NCBI GenBank assembly: GCA_933228675.1 | Contig: OW121742.1 | Coordinates: forward strand, 16,074,489-16,138,488 | Direction of reading: 5' to 3' | Origin: Stomorhina lunata | Taxonomy: Eukaryota > Arthropoda > Insecta > Diptera > Rhiniidae | Length of the DNA stretch: 64,000 bases | Part shown: positions 23,083 through 35,469 of the stretch, in pieces | Position numbering within the stretch: position 1 is the first letter of the stretch | Layout of the letters: each line of letters opens with the position of its first letter | Translations under genes and position numbers: made by a program | Notes under the pieces: generated by a model | Told to the model about the DNA's origin: nothing | The model's database searches: none | The model's input: only the letters and a program-made list of their open reading frames with translations

Positions 23083-25876
23083 CATACCACCAGAAGCCGA
23101 AGACTTTTTATAAGTTAATATTCGTGATAATAATGAAACTCGTGCAAATGAGTACGAAAAGCATTCAGCTGATATTTAGATGTTAGCAAAGTCAATAAAA
23201 AAATTTCTATAGAAAATTTTTTGATAAAAACAATATTAATACAGACAAATTTTTAATACAAAAAATTTTTATAAAAAATTCTTTATAGAATGATTTTTGT
23301 TAAAAACAAGAAATTTTTAATAAAAAAATTTTCTATAGAAAAATTTTTGATAAAAAAATATTTCTACAGAAAAATTTACTATAGAAAATTTTTATTAAAA
23401 ATTATTTTATACAAACATTTTTTATAAAAAAATTTTTTATATAAAAATTTTTGATAAAAAAATTTCTAGAAAAAATTTTCTATCAAAAAATTTTAAATAA
23501 AAAAATTTTCTATAGATAAATTTTCGATATCTTTAAAAAAAACATTTTTGATTTAGAAATGATTTCAACAAAAATATTTTTCTATAGAAAAAAATTCCAT
23601 AGAAATATTTTTCTGTTGAAAAATTTTCAATAAAAAAATTTTCTTTAGACAAATTTTTGATAAAAATATATTTATGCAGAAAAATTTTTGATAAAAAGAA
23701 TTTTTATAGAAAATGCCTTTTTTAAAAAAAATGTTCTATAGAAAATTTTTTTATCAAAAATTTTCTATTGAAAAATTTTTTTATCAAAAATTGTTGATAA
23801 AAAAAATTTTTGATACACAAATTTCTATAGAAAAATGTTTAATAAAAAAATTTTCTATAGAAAAATTTTTGATAAAAAAATTTTCTATGGAAAAATTTTT
23901 GATAAAAAAATTTTCTATAGAAAAATTTTTGATAAAAAAATTTTCTATAGAAAAATTTTTGAAAAAAATAATTTTGGTAAAAAAATTTTCTATAGAAGCT
24001 TTTTGGTAAAAAAAATGTCTATAGAAAAATTTTGGATAAAAAAATTTTCTCTAGAAAATTTTTGATAAAAAAATTGTCTATAGAAAAATTTTTGATAAAA
24101 AAATTGTCTAAAGAAAAATTTTTGACAAAAAAATTTTTTATAGAAAAAGCTTTTTTTTTATCAAAAATTGCTCTATAGAAAATTTTTTTATCAAAAAATT
24201 TTCCATTGAAAATTTTTTTACCAAAAATTGTTGATAAAATAATTTTTGATACTCAAATTTATATAGAAAAATTTTTGATAAAAAAATTTTCCATAGAAAA
24301 ATTTTTATAAAAAAATGTTCTATTAAAAACTTTCTATAGAAAAACTTTGAAAAAAAATTTTCAATAGAAAAAGTTCTGATAAAAAAAATGTTCTATAGAA
24401 AAATTGTTGATAAAAAAATTTCTATAGACAAATTTTTGATAAAAAAAATTTCTATTAAAACATTTTTGATAAAAAAATTTCTATCAAAAAATTTTCTAAA
24501 AAAAAATTTTTTATAAAAAAATTTCTATCAAAATATTTTCTATAATAAACTTTTTGATTAAAAAATGTCTATCAAAAAATTTTCTAAAGTAAAATTTTCT
24601 ATAGAAAAGTTTTCGATATTTTTATAAAAAAAACAAGATTTTGACAAAAAAATATTTTATAGAAAAAATTTCGAAAGAAATATTTTTCTGTTGAAAATTT
24701 TTCAATAAAAAAATTTTTTGTAGAAAATTTTTAAATTAAAAAATTATTTCTACAGAAAAATTCATATTGGAGAATTTTTGATAAAAAAAAAATTTCTTTG
24801 AAAAATTTTTAATTAAAAATTTTCGAAAAAATTTTTCAGAAACAAATTTTCTATAGAAAAATTTTCATAAAAGAATTTTTAAAAAAAAAACTTTCTATAG
24901 AATAATTTTTGATAAAAAAAATTTTCTATTTAAAAATGTTTGATAAAAAAATTGTTGGTAAAAGAAAGGAATAGAAAACTTTCTATTTAAAAATTTTTGA
25001 TAAGAAAATTTTCTTTAGAAAATTCGTAATTTTTTCTATAGAAAAAAAAATTATAAATCAAAAATTGTTTTTTAATGATATCGAAAACTTATCTATAGAA
25101 AATTTTTGTATCAAAAATTTTTTCATTGAAATTTTTTTGATCAAAAATTTTTTTATCAAAATTTTTTTTTATGAAAATTTTTTCATAGAAATTTTTTTTA
25201 TCAAAAATTTTTTTAAAGAAAAATTTTTTCTAGAAATTCTTTTATCAAAAATTTTTCTATAGAAAATTTTTTTATAAAAAATATTTCTATAAAAAATTTT
25301 TTATAAAATAATTTTTAATAAAAATTTCTCTATAGAAAATTTTTCTGTAGAAATATTTTTTTATCAAAAGTTTTTCTATAGAAAATTTTTCTTTTAAAAA
25401 ATTTATTTATCAAAAATTTCTTGAAGAAATTTTTTTAACAAAAATCACTCTATAAAAAATTTTTAATTAAAAATTTTAGAAAAAATTATTCAAAAACAAA
25501 TTTTCTATTGAAAAATTTTTGATAAAAGAATTTTTTAAAGAAAAAACTTTCTATAGAATAATTTTTGATAAAAAAATTTCTATTTAAAAATGTTTGATAA
25601 AAAAATTGTTGGTAAAAGAAAGGAATAGAAAACTTTCTATTTAAAAATTTTTGATAAAAAAATTTTCTTTACAAAATTTTTTGATAAAAAATTTTTCTTT
25701 AGAAAATTTTTTGATAAAAAATTTTTTTATTTAAAAATGTTTGATAAAAAGAGGAAAAGAAAACTTTTTTTTAATATAAGAAGTACACATTGAAAGAAAT
25801 ACCAATTTTTGTTAAAAGTATAAAAAACGGCAACTCTGCTTACTTTTTTTGTTGTGTTCTTTTGTGCCGACCTCTG
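23083..25876 (+). mobile_element. Array-carrying mobile element, full copy (M3)
   Basis: The left end (CCATACCACCAGAAGCCGAA at 23083, then ATGAAACTCGTG, GCATTCAGCTGA and GATGTTAGCAAA) and the right end (AAGTACACATTGAAAGAAAT, ACGGCAACTCTGC, TTTGTGCCGACCTCTG ending near 25876) correspond to those of M2 in the same order and orientation, with a minisatellite between. Confidence 0.6.
23200..25765. repeat. AT-rich 30-bp minisatellite array
   Basis: A unit of about 30 bp: TTTTCTATAGAAAAATTTTT plus GATAAAAAAA, best preserved near 23835-24130 and more degenerate toward the right. A block containing TTGGTAAAAGAAAGGAATAG is duplicated near 24955 and 25612, which points to a tandem duplication of about 0.66 kb. 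Confidence 0.93.
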
Positions 25877-26957
25877 TTCCAGATCTTCATTTTCAACCCG
25901 AATTATACTGTTTCATAGTTAAGTCCTATGAAGCCCAAAGTTCTATATAAGATCCTTTTTCAACTGTTTCCAATTTCCGAGATCTTAAAAACTTATGCGC
26001 ATATTAGCAAATATAGAGCCAGCTTCAAATCATAAAAGTTGAAAGAACCTAATTCAATTGATAGAATGCAATTTTTCATCGTAAATATTATAAGAACTCA
26101 AGTTTTGATCGTAGATCGTTAAAGATCCGAATTATCAATAGCCGATCTTTAAAGTGCACAAGTTTTAATTAAAGATCTTTAAAATCAAACCCGTAAATTC
26201 TCTTTTCTAGGTAAATCTATATGATCATACAAAACTCAAGTGACAGCTATGTAGTTATTTTGTTAACTTATTAAGAAAAATATAGATTTGCACATATGTA
26301 TGTACATAAGTATACTATTTCCTCAAAAATTGAAAAAAATACCCAGTTGTTATATGACTTAAAAGTTTTCAAAATTATCTTGAATCTACGTTTTTTTTTC
26401 TGGTAAATCCCCCTCTTAAAAAGCAAACACGAGGAGGAACATGTTAAGGTTGTATTTAAATATTTCATCTTAAATTTAAAGTTTTTTTTCTTATTTCGCC
26501 TAAAAACCTTGAAACCTTAAGGCAATTTGTAGAAATGTTTAATATTAAAGAAAAAATCAACAGAGCAAAGATCAATAAAAAAAGATTTCTATTTATATTG
26601 AAGATTTAATTAAGCATAAATGTTTTTTTTTATTTTTTGGGAAGAAATTCAGAAAAAATAATTTTTACAATTTTATATTTTTTTGCTATTATTTAAACAA
26701 GTTTATGGTTATTAAAATATTTAACATTATTAAGATTAACTCGTGCTTTATAAAAATTTGCTAATTAGACTTTTAAAATTTTTTATTTTTGTTTGTATGG
26801 AAATTTTGTTTGTTATTCCTTATTTTTCGATATTTGTTGATTTTATTAAAAATCAAATAGAATCTTTAAAATTTCAAATTATTTGGATAAATATATGAGA
26901 ATGAGAATAAATTTCAGAAAAGTAAATACTTTTAAGAAAAATAATAATCCAAAAAGA
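25877..26957. other. Non-coding intergenic region
   Basis: No gene or recognised repeat. AT-rich; short imperfect repeats of GATCTTTAAA appear at 26110-26190. Confidence 0.4.
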
Positions 26958-27451
26958 ATGACTATTCGCATTTGATCCCAAATCTGTTACATTTATTTAT
27001 TTATTAATGTAACAGACCAATTTATTGATAAAAAGCCAAAAATTGTTTGCGGAGAAACCAAAATTCCTCGGCGCGTTTCGATGGTTGGTTAGGCCATCTC
27101 TTCAGGAGGATTATCCCCAATTTAGGCAGATCGAAAACCTCGCATTACTCGTATTACTTATTTTACAAACAAAACCTTTCAGAATTATATTCATAAACCA
27201 TAAGTAAAAGCGTATTGTGGTTTATGAACATAATTCTTAAAAGTTTTGTTTGTAAATTTAGTAATAATGCGAGTTTTTCGATCTGCCTAAATTGGGGATA
27301 ATCCTCCTGAAGAGATGGCCTAACCAACCATCGAAACGCGCCGAGGAATTTTGGTTTCTCCCCAAACAATTTTTGGCTTTTTATCAATAAATTGGTCTGT
27401 TACATTAATAAATAAATGTAATAGATTTGGGATCAAATGCGAATAGTCATT
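26958..27451. mobile_element. Complete long-palindrome element (P1)
   Basis: Almost the whole segment is one inverted repeat: two arms of about 245 bases meeting near 27205 (CATAAACC and GGTTTATG around a loop of a few bases). The outer ends read AATGACTATTCGCATTTGAT and its complement. Landmarks in both arms are CCTCGGCGCGTTTCGATGG, GGTTAGGCCATCTCTTCA and GAGGATTATCCCCAATTTAG. It fits a foldback or MITE-type element. Half copies lie at 7131, 11561, 32537 and 44655. The open frames here are mirror images of each other and not genes. Confidence 0.85.
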
Positions 27452-28590
27452 ATTTTTGAATAATATTAACATCCCGACAATTTTGTTAGTTTTTGGAAAA
27501 TAATAAATTTATTAAAATGTGGGTAAATCCGTACAAATCCGTACAAATGTGCGTGATGGACGATACATTTGTACGGATTTTGTTGTACTTAAATGTATCC
27601 CATTGCCGTTCTACGCTAGATATCTTTGCACAGATTTCCGATAATATTAGCCCATCGATTGTGCTATCGAATGGCATTTGGTAATTTATATACTTCTTTT
27701 GGAGGAAAAAGATATTCGCTTTTAAAATGCTGTGACGGACGCTACAAAACATGGAAGTGACTTTTTTTTTCAACACGTGTTTCTGCAATTTTCATCAAAT
27801 CGGTCATAGTAATAAAAAAACTGTAAATATATCAAAGATAGAGGAAAATCAGAGGTTTACAAAACAGCTTTTATAAAATATTTTAAAGTTTCCACTTTCA
27901 CCAAAAATCCATAAATAAACTGTTGCGGACGCTAAGTGACGAACGACGAACCTAGTTCAATTAAAGAAAAGAGAAAAATTGCCTTAGTCAAATTAAAAAA
28001 ACCTTTATTTCTGTGACGGACGCTACACACTGTAAGCCCTTTTTTTCTTGACGTTCTTTATATCACTCCAATTACTTTTGATGGGGTCTTTTACATTTAA
28101 TTGTATAAAATTAAGCAGACTTTGAGCCCCTACTGAAACTTAATACCAAAGTGGATGTTTTTGCCATTTTTATGAACTTTTAAAAAACCTATTATTTTAA
28201 CAAATGCATAAAAATTGGAGACGGGTACAAATAAAGACCTGCCATTAACGAAAAGAGCAATCAAAAATTGTGTCGAACATATATTCTTAAGGATCAATAT
28301 ATGGTTAATTTTTCCATAAAACACAAACACGCGATTTTGACAGTTTTAAAATTTTGCCCTTAGTTTAACGTTTTTTGGATTTGCCCATATAACAAGTGTT
28401 CTGAATAAAATTTCTAGTTGTGTTAAGTTAAATAAAACTTAAGACTGGCACTATAAAATTCCTTTAAAATATGGAAATTTATTGAAATTTATTAAAAAAT
28501 TTTTATGAAAATAAAATATTGACATATTAGTTAAAAATTATAAAGTCCTTCGAGGTCCTTCTATACAAGATTTGCCTCTCGTGGTACAAA
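27452..28590. other. Intergenic region with short repeated motif
   Basis: No gene recognised. A motif close to GTGACGGACGCTACA occurs near 27730, 27922 (GTTGCGGACGCTAAG) and 28012, with a weaker form near 27551. ACAAATCCGTACAAATG near 27533 and CATTTGTACGGATTTTGT near 27567 form an inverted repeat. Function unknown. Confidence 0.4.
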
Positions 28591-28594
28591 TATC

Positions 28595-30104
<1,510 letters not shown>

Positions 30105-30500
30105 CTGAAAATATTATTTGAGTATCACAGAAGTGTCTTTTCTCCATAGTTTCATGATGCCAAATCGTGCCAAAAATATGTTTGTGCTGTCTCAGAAACG
30201 GAAAAAGTCGATTTTGAGTCACTCCGTTGCATACATTTCTGTGTTTATCGTGCCTGATGCCAAAAATTCTAAACATTTATTCATATTCGGATATATTTAT
30301 TAAAGCTTACTTGTTTAAAAGAACCATTTTTTATTACTCTAAGGGATAAGTTTTGTCTGCAATAGTAAATGCTTATCATAACCGAAACACTCCTTACGTC
30401 TTCTATCGTGGTTAAATTTCAAGGGCCGATGTTGATTTTGAATAAAACACAAACTATTTAGGAAATGATTGCAATCTTATTTTATTACGATATATTGGTA
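30105..30500. other. Spacer between Helitron copy 1 and mariner C
   Basis: Non-coding. It contains TCATAACCGAAACACTCCTT near 30377, whose complement resembles the TIR-like sequence at 35443-35463 (GGAGTGTTTCGAATAAAAT). The open frames near 30007-30303 overlap the Helitron end and are not supported. Confidence 0.35.
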
Positions 30501-30508
30501 TTACTCAA

Positions 30509-31600
30509 TTATGTATGAAACAAAATATCGGCCAAATAGGCGCCGCGACCACGGCGGCACACCTCCATCCGATGGTCCAAATTTCCGATGGCCCTGAGGC
30601 ATAATGGAGGTCCTATGCCGTTAATGTGCCGAATTATCTCATCCTTTAGCTCTTGACTTGTTGCTGGCTTATCGACGTACACCTTTTTTTTCAAATAACC
30701 CCAAAGAAAACAGTCCAACGGTGTCAAATCACATGATCTTGGCGGCCAATTGACATCGCCATTACGTGAGATAACACGGCCATTGAATTTGTTGCGCAAA
30801 AGAGCCATTGTTTTGTTAGCTGTGTGGCAAGTGGCACCGTCCTGCTGAAACCACATATCGTCCACATCCATATCTTCCAATTCGGGCCATAAAAAGTTCG
30901 TTATCATCTCACGATAACGAACACCATTCACAGTAACTGCCTGACCGGCCTCATTTTGAAAAAAATACGGCCCGATGATGCCGCCAGCCCATAAACCGCA
31001 CCAAGCAGTCACTCTTTGTGGGTGCATTGGTTTTTGACAATCACTCTTCGATTCTCATTCGCCCAAATGCGGCAATTCTGTTTATTGACGAATCCACTGA
31101 GGCGAAAATGTGCCTCATCACTGAAGATGATTTTCTTCGAAAATTGATCATCCACTGTTGCCATTTCTTGCCACCATTCTGCCCATTCACGACGTTTGGA
31201 ATGGTCAAGAGGCTTTAGTTCTTGAGCCAATTGCACCTTGTAAGCGTGTAAATGCTAGTCTTTATGCATAATGTTCATCAACGACGAGCGTGAAAGGTGC
31301 AATTTTTGGGCACGACGACGAGTTGAGGTGGACGGCTCTTCAGCCACACTATCGCGAACAGCAGCAATATTTTCTGCAGTACGAGCTGTATGAGCACTGG
31401 TGTTCTCACATCTTCTACAGACCCGGTTTGCTCGAATTTTTCCACGATTTTTGCGATTGTACGCACATTTGGACGATCAAATTGACCAAAAAAATCACGA
31501 AGTGCACGATAGGCATTTTGATTTGAACGCCCATTTTCATAATAAGTCTGGATAACTTTAACACGTTGTTGGATTGTGTATCTCTCCGGGTATCTCTCCG
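30509..31600 (-). pseudogene. Degenerate DD41D mariner transposase (copy C)
   Basis: A second lineage of DD41D transposase, clearly diverged from copies A and B. On the minus strand the N-terminal part (TIQQRVKVIQTYYENGRSN) lies near 31575, then a frameshift after VEDVRTPV near 31400, a nonsense codon just before the helix ending YKVQLAQELKP near 31250, and another frameshift near 31027. The catalytic motifs survive: FSDEAHF (near 31120), WFQQDGATCH and DLTPLDCFLWG, with 41 residues between the last two aspartates. No start codon is seen: upstream is a doubled GTATCTCTCCG and then a DINE-like element. Clear TIRs were not found, so the copy is old and non-functional. Confidence 0.88.
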
Positions 31601-31609
31601 TTTTAGTAT

Positions 31610-31881
31610 TTTGCCGATATCTCCGGTGTTTATGGACCGATTTTGATGAAATTTAACAGCGTAGGTCAATTTCCTAGAATCTGATATCTCGCTACACCCT
31701 CCAGGAGCTCCACAAACTTGATTTCAACAGACAGACAGACAGACGGACATGGCTAAATCGACTCTCCTGGCGATTCTGAGTCGATCGGTATAATTTTTAT
31801 GGGGTCTAAGAATAAAAATGAAAAAATTACAAACTGAATGACAAACTTATAATACCCTTTCACCTATTGGTGAAGGGTATA
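31610..31881 (-). mobile_element. DINE-1-like element fragment (D4)
   Basis: On the minus strand it starts TATACCCTTCACCAATAGG (right edge 31881) and reaches the GACTCAGAATC and GTCCGTCTGTCTGTCTG block, then stops at mariner C. It is the 5' part of the element only. Confidence 0.7.
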
Positions 31882-32536
31882 AAAATTAAACATTGTAAAA
31901 AATATGCAGTTGTTTCCTCAATAATCAATAAACACATCATTAGGAATTAGTAACAAAAAAAAACCTAAATCTTTTAGACATTTTGAATTCAAAGTCCACA
32001 GAAACGACTTGCACAATTTGTTTTATAAACTATCCGAAAGAATCATTTAATTATAATCTAAAAAGACAAGATTTCAGTTTTTTAAACATATTAAATTTTA
32101 GTTTTCTTTAAACAAAATAATAAACTTGTTATTTTGACTGAAATCAATTGATTGCAAAATATGATTTAATAAAAATTGAACTGTCCGATACAAAGATGAC
32201 TTTCAGGTTTTCTGATACGCATTATCATATGCATGATCGGTAGAAAAATTCTTATTAACATAGAATCAAGTATTATAATTAAAGCTTTTAAGAGACATGT
32301 GCTCAGATGTTATGAAGGTCGTTCAGATCTGCTTGAAATGTTAATTTTTATTTTGCACTACCGTACGATGACCCCAAGTGTGACCGAGCGTCAGCTTGGT
32401 AATACATACACACAAAAACTTAATTATCAATAAAAGATTTTGTCAAATATTAAGGGATTGACAGTTCTTATAGAGTCCATTGCAGTCGTACATCTTAATC
32501 AATTTAAATTTTCGATTATTCAAAAAGAAAAATTAT
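31882..32536. other. Non-coding intergenic region
   Basis: AT-rich; no gene or recognised repeat. An open frame of 66 codons at 32233-32433 has no family features. Confidence 0.35.
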
Positions 32537-32790
32537 TTGCATTTGATCTCGATCTGTTACATTAATATTTTATTGATAAAAGCCAAAAACTGTTTGTGGA
32601 ATAACCAATTCCTCTACGCTTTTCGATGATTGGTTAGGCCATCTCTTCAAGAGGAGTATCCCTACTTTTAGACAGATCGAAAACTTCGCATTATTACCTG
32701 TTTTACAAACACAGTCATTACGAATTATGTTTGCAAACCAAGAAGTAAAAGCTCAGATTATCAACTGAAAAAAATCAAACACAACAGAAA
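32537..32790. mobile_element. Palindromic element, half copy P4
   Basis: Left arm only of the element at 26958-27451: GCATTTGATCTCGATCTGTT, GATTGGTTAGGCCATCTCTT, CAGATCGAAAACTTCGCATT. It then continues into sequence shared with copy P2. Confidence 0.65.
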
Positions 32791-32837
32791 AATGAAACTG
32801 AAAAATGTTTGTGTTTGCTTCTGTTCTGTTTGATAAC

Positions 32838-33625
32838 TGATAACTGTTATACGAAATTATTCTCGATAGGATAACTGTTATACAAAAGTATTTTAACTAG
32901 GATAACTGTTATATAAAAATATTCTGTATAGAATAACTGATATTCAAAAGAATTCTCTATATAATAACTGTTATACAAAAGTATTCTCCATAGAATAACT
33001 GTTATACAAAAGTATTCTCTATAGGATAACTGTTATACGAAAGTATTCTCTATAGAATAAATGTTATAAAAATGTATTATCTATAGGATAACTGTTATAC
33101 GAAAGTATTCTCTATAGGATAACTGTTATACGAAAGTATTATCTATAGGATAACTGTTATGCGAAAGTATTCTCTATAGGATAACTGTTATACAAAAGTA
33201 CTCTCTATATGATAACTGTTATAAAAAAGTAAGGGATAACTGTTATACAAAAGTATTCTCTATAGGATAACTGTTATTCGAAAGTATTCTATATAGGATA
33301 ACTGTAATACCAAAGTATTCCCTATAGAATAACTGTTATACAAAAGTATTCTCCATAGAATAACTGTTATACAAAAGTATTCTCTATAGGATAACTGTTA
33401 TACGAAAGTATTATCTAAAGGCTAACTGTTATACAAAAGTTTTCTCTATAGAATAACTGTTATACAAAAGTATTCTCTATAGGATAACTGTTATACCAAA
33501 GTATTCTCTATAGGATAACTGTTATACCAAAGTATTCTCTATAGGATTACTGTTATACTAAAGTATTCTCTATGTGATAACTGTTATACAAAATTAATAT
33601 CTGTAGGATAACTGTAATACTTAAA
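32838..33625. repeat. 31-bp minisatellite of GGATAACTGTTATAC type
   Basis: About 25 units of 31 bp: GGATAACTGTTATAC plus (A/G)AAAGTATTCTCTATA, with scattered substitutions and one shortened unit near 33225. The unit keeps the CTATAG step and 31-bp length of the other arrays but has an unrelated second half with the palindrome ATAACTGTTAT. Confidence 0.95.
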
Positions 33626-33676
33626 TATGTTGAATTCTCGAATGTACCAGGTCAGGCTAATACTACATACCTTGAG

Positions 33677-33757
33677 GGTGCTGTGGCTTAGTTGATAAGA
33701 ACGTCAATTACTAAGCGTGACATATAATATTCTGCCTGGGTTCGAGCCCCCTACAAC
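33677..33757 (+). repeat. tRNA-like sequence (SINE head or decayed tRNA)
   Basis: An A-box-like TGGCTTAGTTGATAAGA (33684-33700) and a good B box GGTTCGAGCCC (33739-33749), separated by about 38 bases. The cloverleaf stems could not be closed by eye, so a working tRNA is unlikely. The sequence beyond (ACATGCCGTAAAACAAATAA) could be a SINE body. Confidence 0.45.
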
Positions 33758-35440
33758 AGTAACATGCCGTAAAACAAATAAAATTGGCTGTAACAACAGA
33801 TGGCGCAACTGGTTATAAAACTAGGCATGACTAGGCTTTTCAAAGAAGGTAACCCAATTTAAAAATAGGCCTCTTTAAGCTCTGTGCACTTAGACTAACG
33901 TTTCTCTAATTTTTGTATCACTTCCAAAAAATATCAATATCAGTTGAGGTCACAAAAATCAAAAATAGGCTTTTTTTGTAAGACATATTGTTCTTGAACA
34001 ACTCCAAGCATATATCTCGCACTTTTAATCTCCGATCGGCTAAGATCACATCTTGAAATTTTTCAATTGTTTCGGATGTAGGAAACTCAACAGTGCGTTA
34101 GAACATTCGGTATATTTCGTGCTTGTGCGGCCACATCGAAATTCAGAAACCATTTTTTAACATACTAATTAACCCTCTGCGGCTGACATGGTGGTGTCCG
34201 CTCTGAAAAGAATTTTCTGGAAAAACCATATATACATTACAAAACTTTTAGCTTTAAAAACAAGAAAAACACCTAAACAATAAACAAACAGGGTTTTATT
34301 AGTTTTACAAATCGGATCTTGGAAAATATAAGCCATTGAAAGACACCATTTCCAGTCTACAACATCAATATAATAGTAAACATTTTTCATGTCAGTGGTA
34401 GAGGGTTTATGGTGCAGAGTCCCCATATTATTTACAACTTAAAACTTAGCCTTGATTTGAGTAGCTCTGTTTTCGCCAAAAGTAATATCAAATACAAAAA
34501 AATTAAACAGCTTGTGCAAACTGACAGTTGTATATTGACAGGAGCAGTGCTTCCATATCAATAAGTAGGCGGGGAATTCAAAAGGTCACGGACTTATTAA
34601 TCTACCCTAGTAATTAATTCAACACGGGTTATTAAATTGTCATATTTAAAAAGTATTGTAGATTTATATTAAAAATTCAATTCAAAAATTGACCAATATC
34701 AGAAAAATGCCTTAATTACTTTCTCTTCAAAATTCTTAATTAAACGGGTTTTAACACGTGCTTTATTAACTCAAAACTCAAAGATATTAAAAAATTATCA
34801 TAAAATTCCTAACAACTATAAAATTAACTAATTTTTACTGGAAAAAAGAACAATATTTTCAATTTCAAAAAGTTAGTTTATTCATAAAACTTGTCTTAGT
34901 TAATAATAAATTACCATAAATCAATTTAGCTTAAATAAAAGTTAACAAAACAAAATTTACTTTCTGCTATAGAATTTAAGAAATTATTGTTTGTGAATAA
35001 TTTATGGAAATAGATTTATCAATTCTTAGGAAAAGATTGAGGAAAGAAATCAACTAAATGAAGCATTTGTTTAAAAAACGCAAAAAGTTTAAAATATTAA
35101 TTTCAAAAAATTTAAATAAAACGTGTTTTTGTTAAAAATAGATTTTTACTTTAAGAAAAAAATATTAATTTCAAAGGCCCGTGTTAAATTAACTATAATC
35201 CCTTTTGATTTGAAATTAATACCATTATTTGTTTCGTTGTTTTGATGATTTTAATTTTTGCTAAATTCTTTTAATTTTTTCTTTATGAATAATGAATTAA
35301 ATTAATTATTATTTAAATTTAAATATCATGATCTTATAATGATGAGATTTTTAAACTTAAATATTTTTTTATTATTTTTTTAAATAAAATGAAGGTAAAA
35401 TTTGTAAAAAAAAAAAACAAAATAATTGAATTTATGTGAA
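33758..35440. other. Non-coding intergenic region
   Basis: No gene or recognised repeat. It becomes increasingly AT-rich from 34600 on. Confidence 0.35.
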
Positions 35441-35469
35441 ATAAGGAGTGTTTCGAATAAAATTTTTAT

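Noticed and set aside
27025..27387. Two similar open frames of 60 and 74 codons on opposite strands
   Set aside because: They are mirror images produced by the palindromic element P1.
33677..33757. A functional tRNA gene
   Set aside because: A and B boxes are present but acceptor and anticodon stems could not be closed; a SINE head or pseudo-tRNA is more likely.
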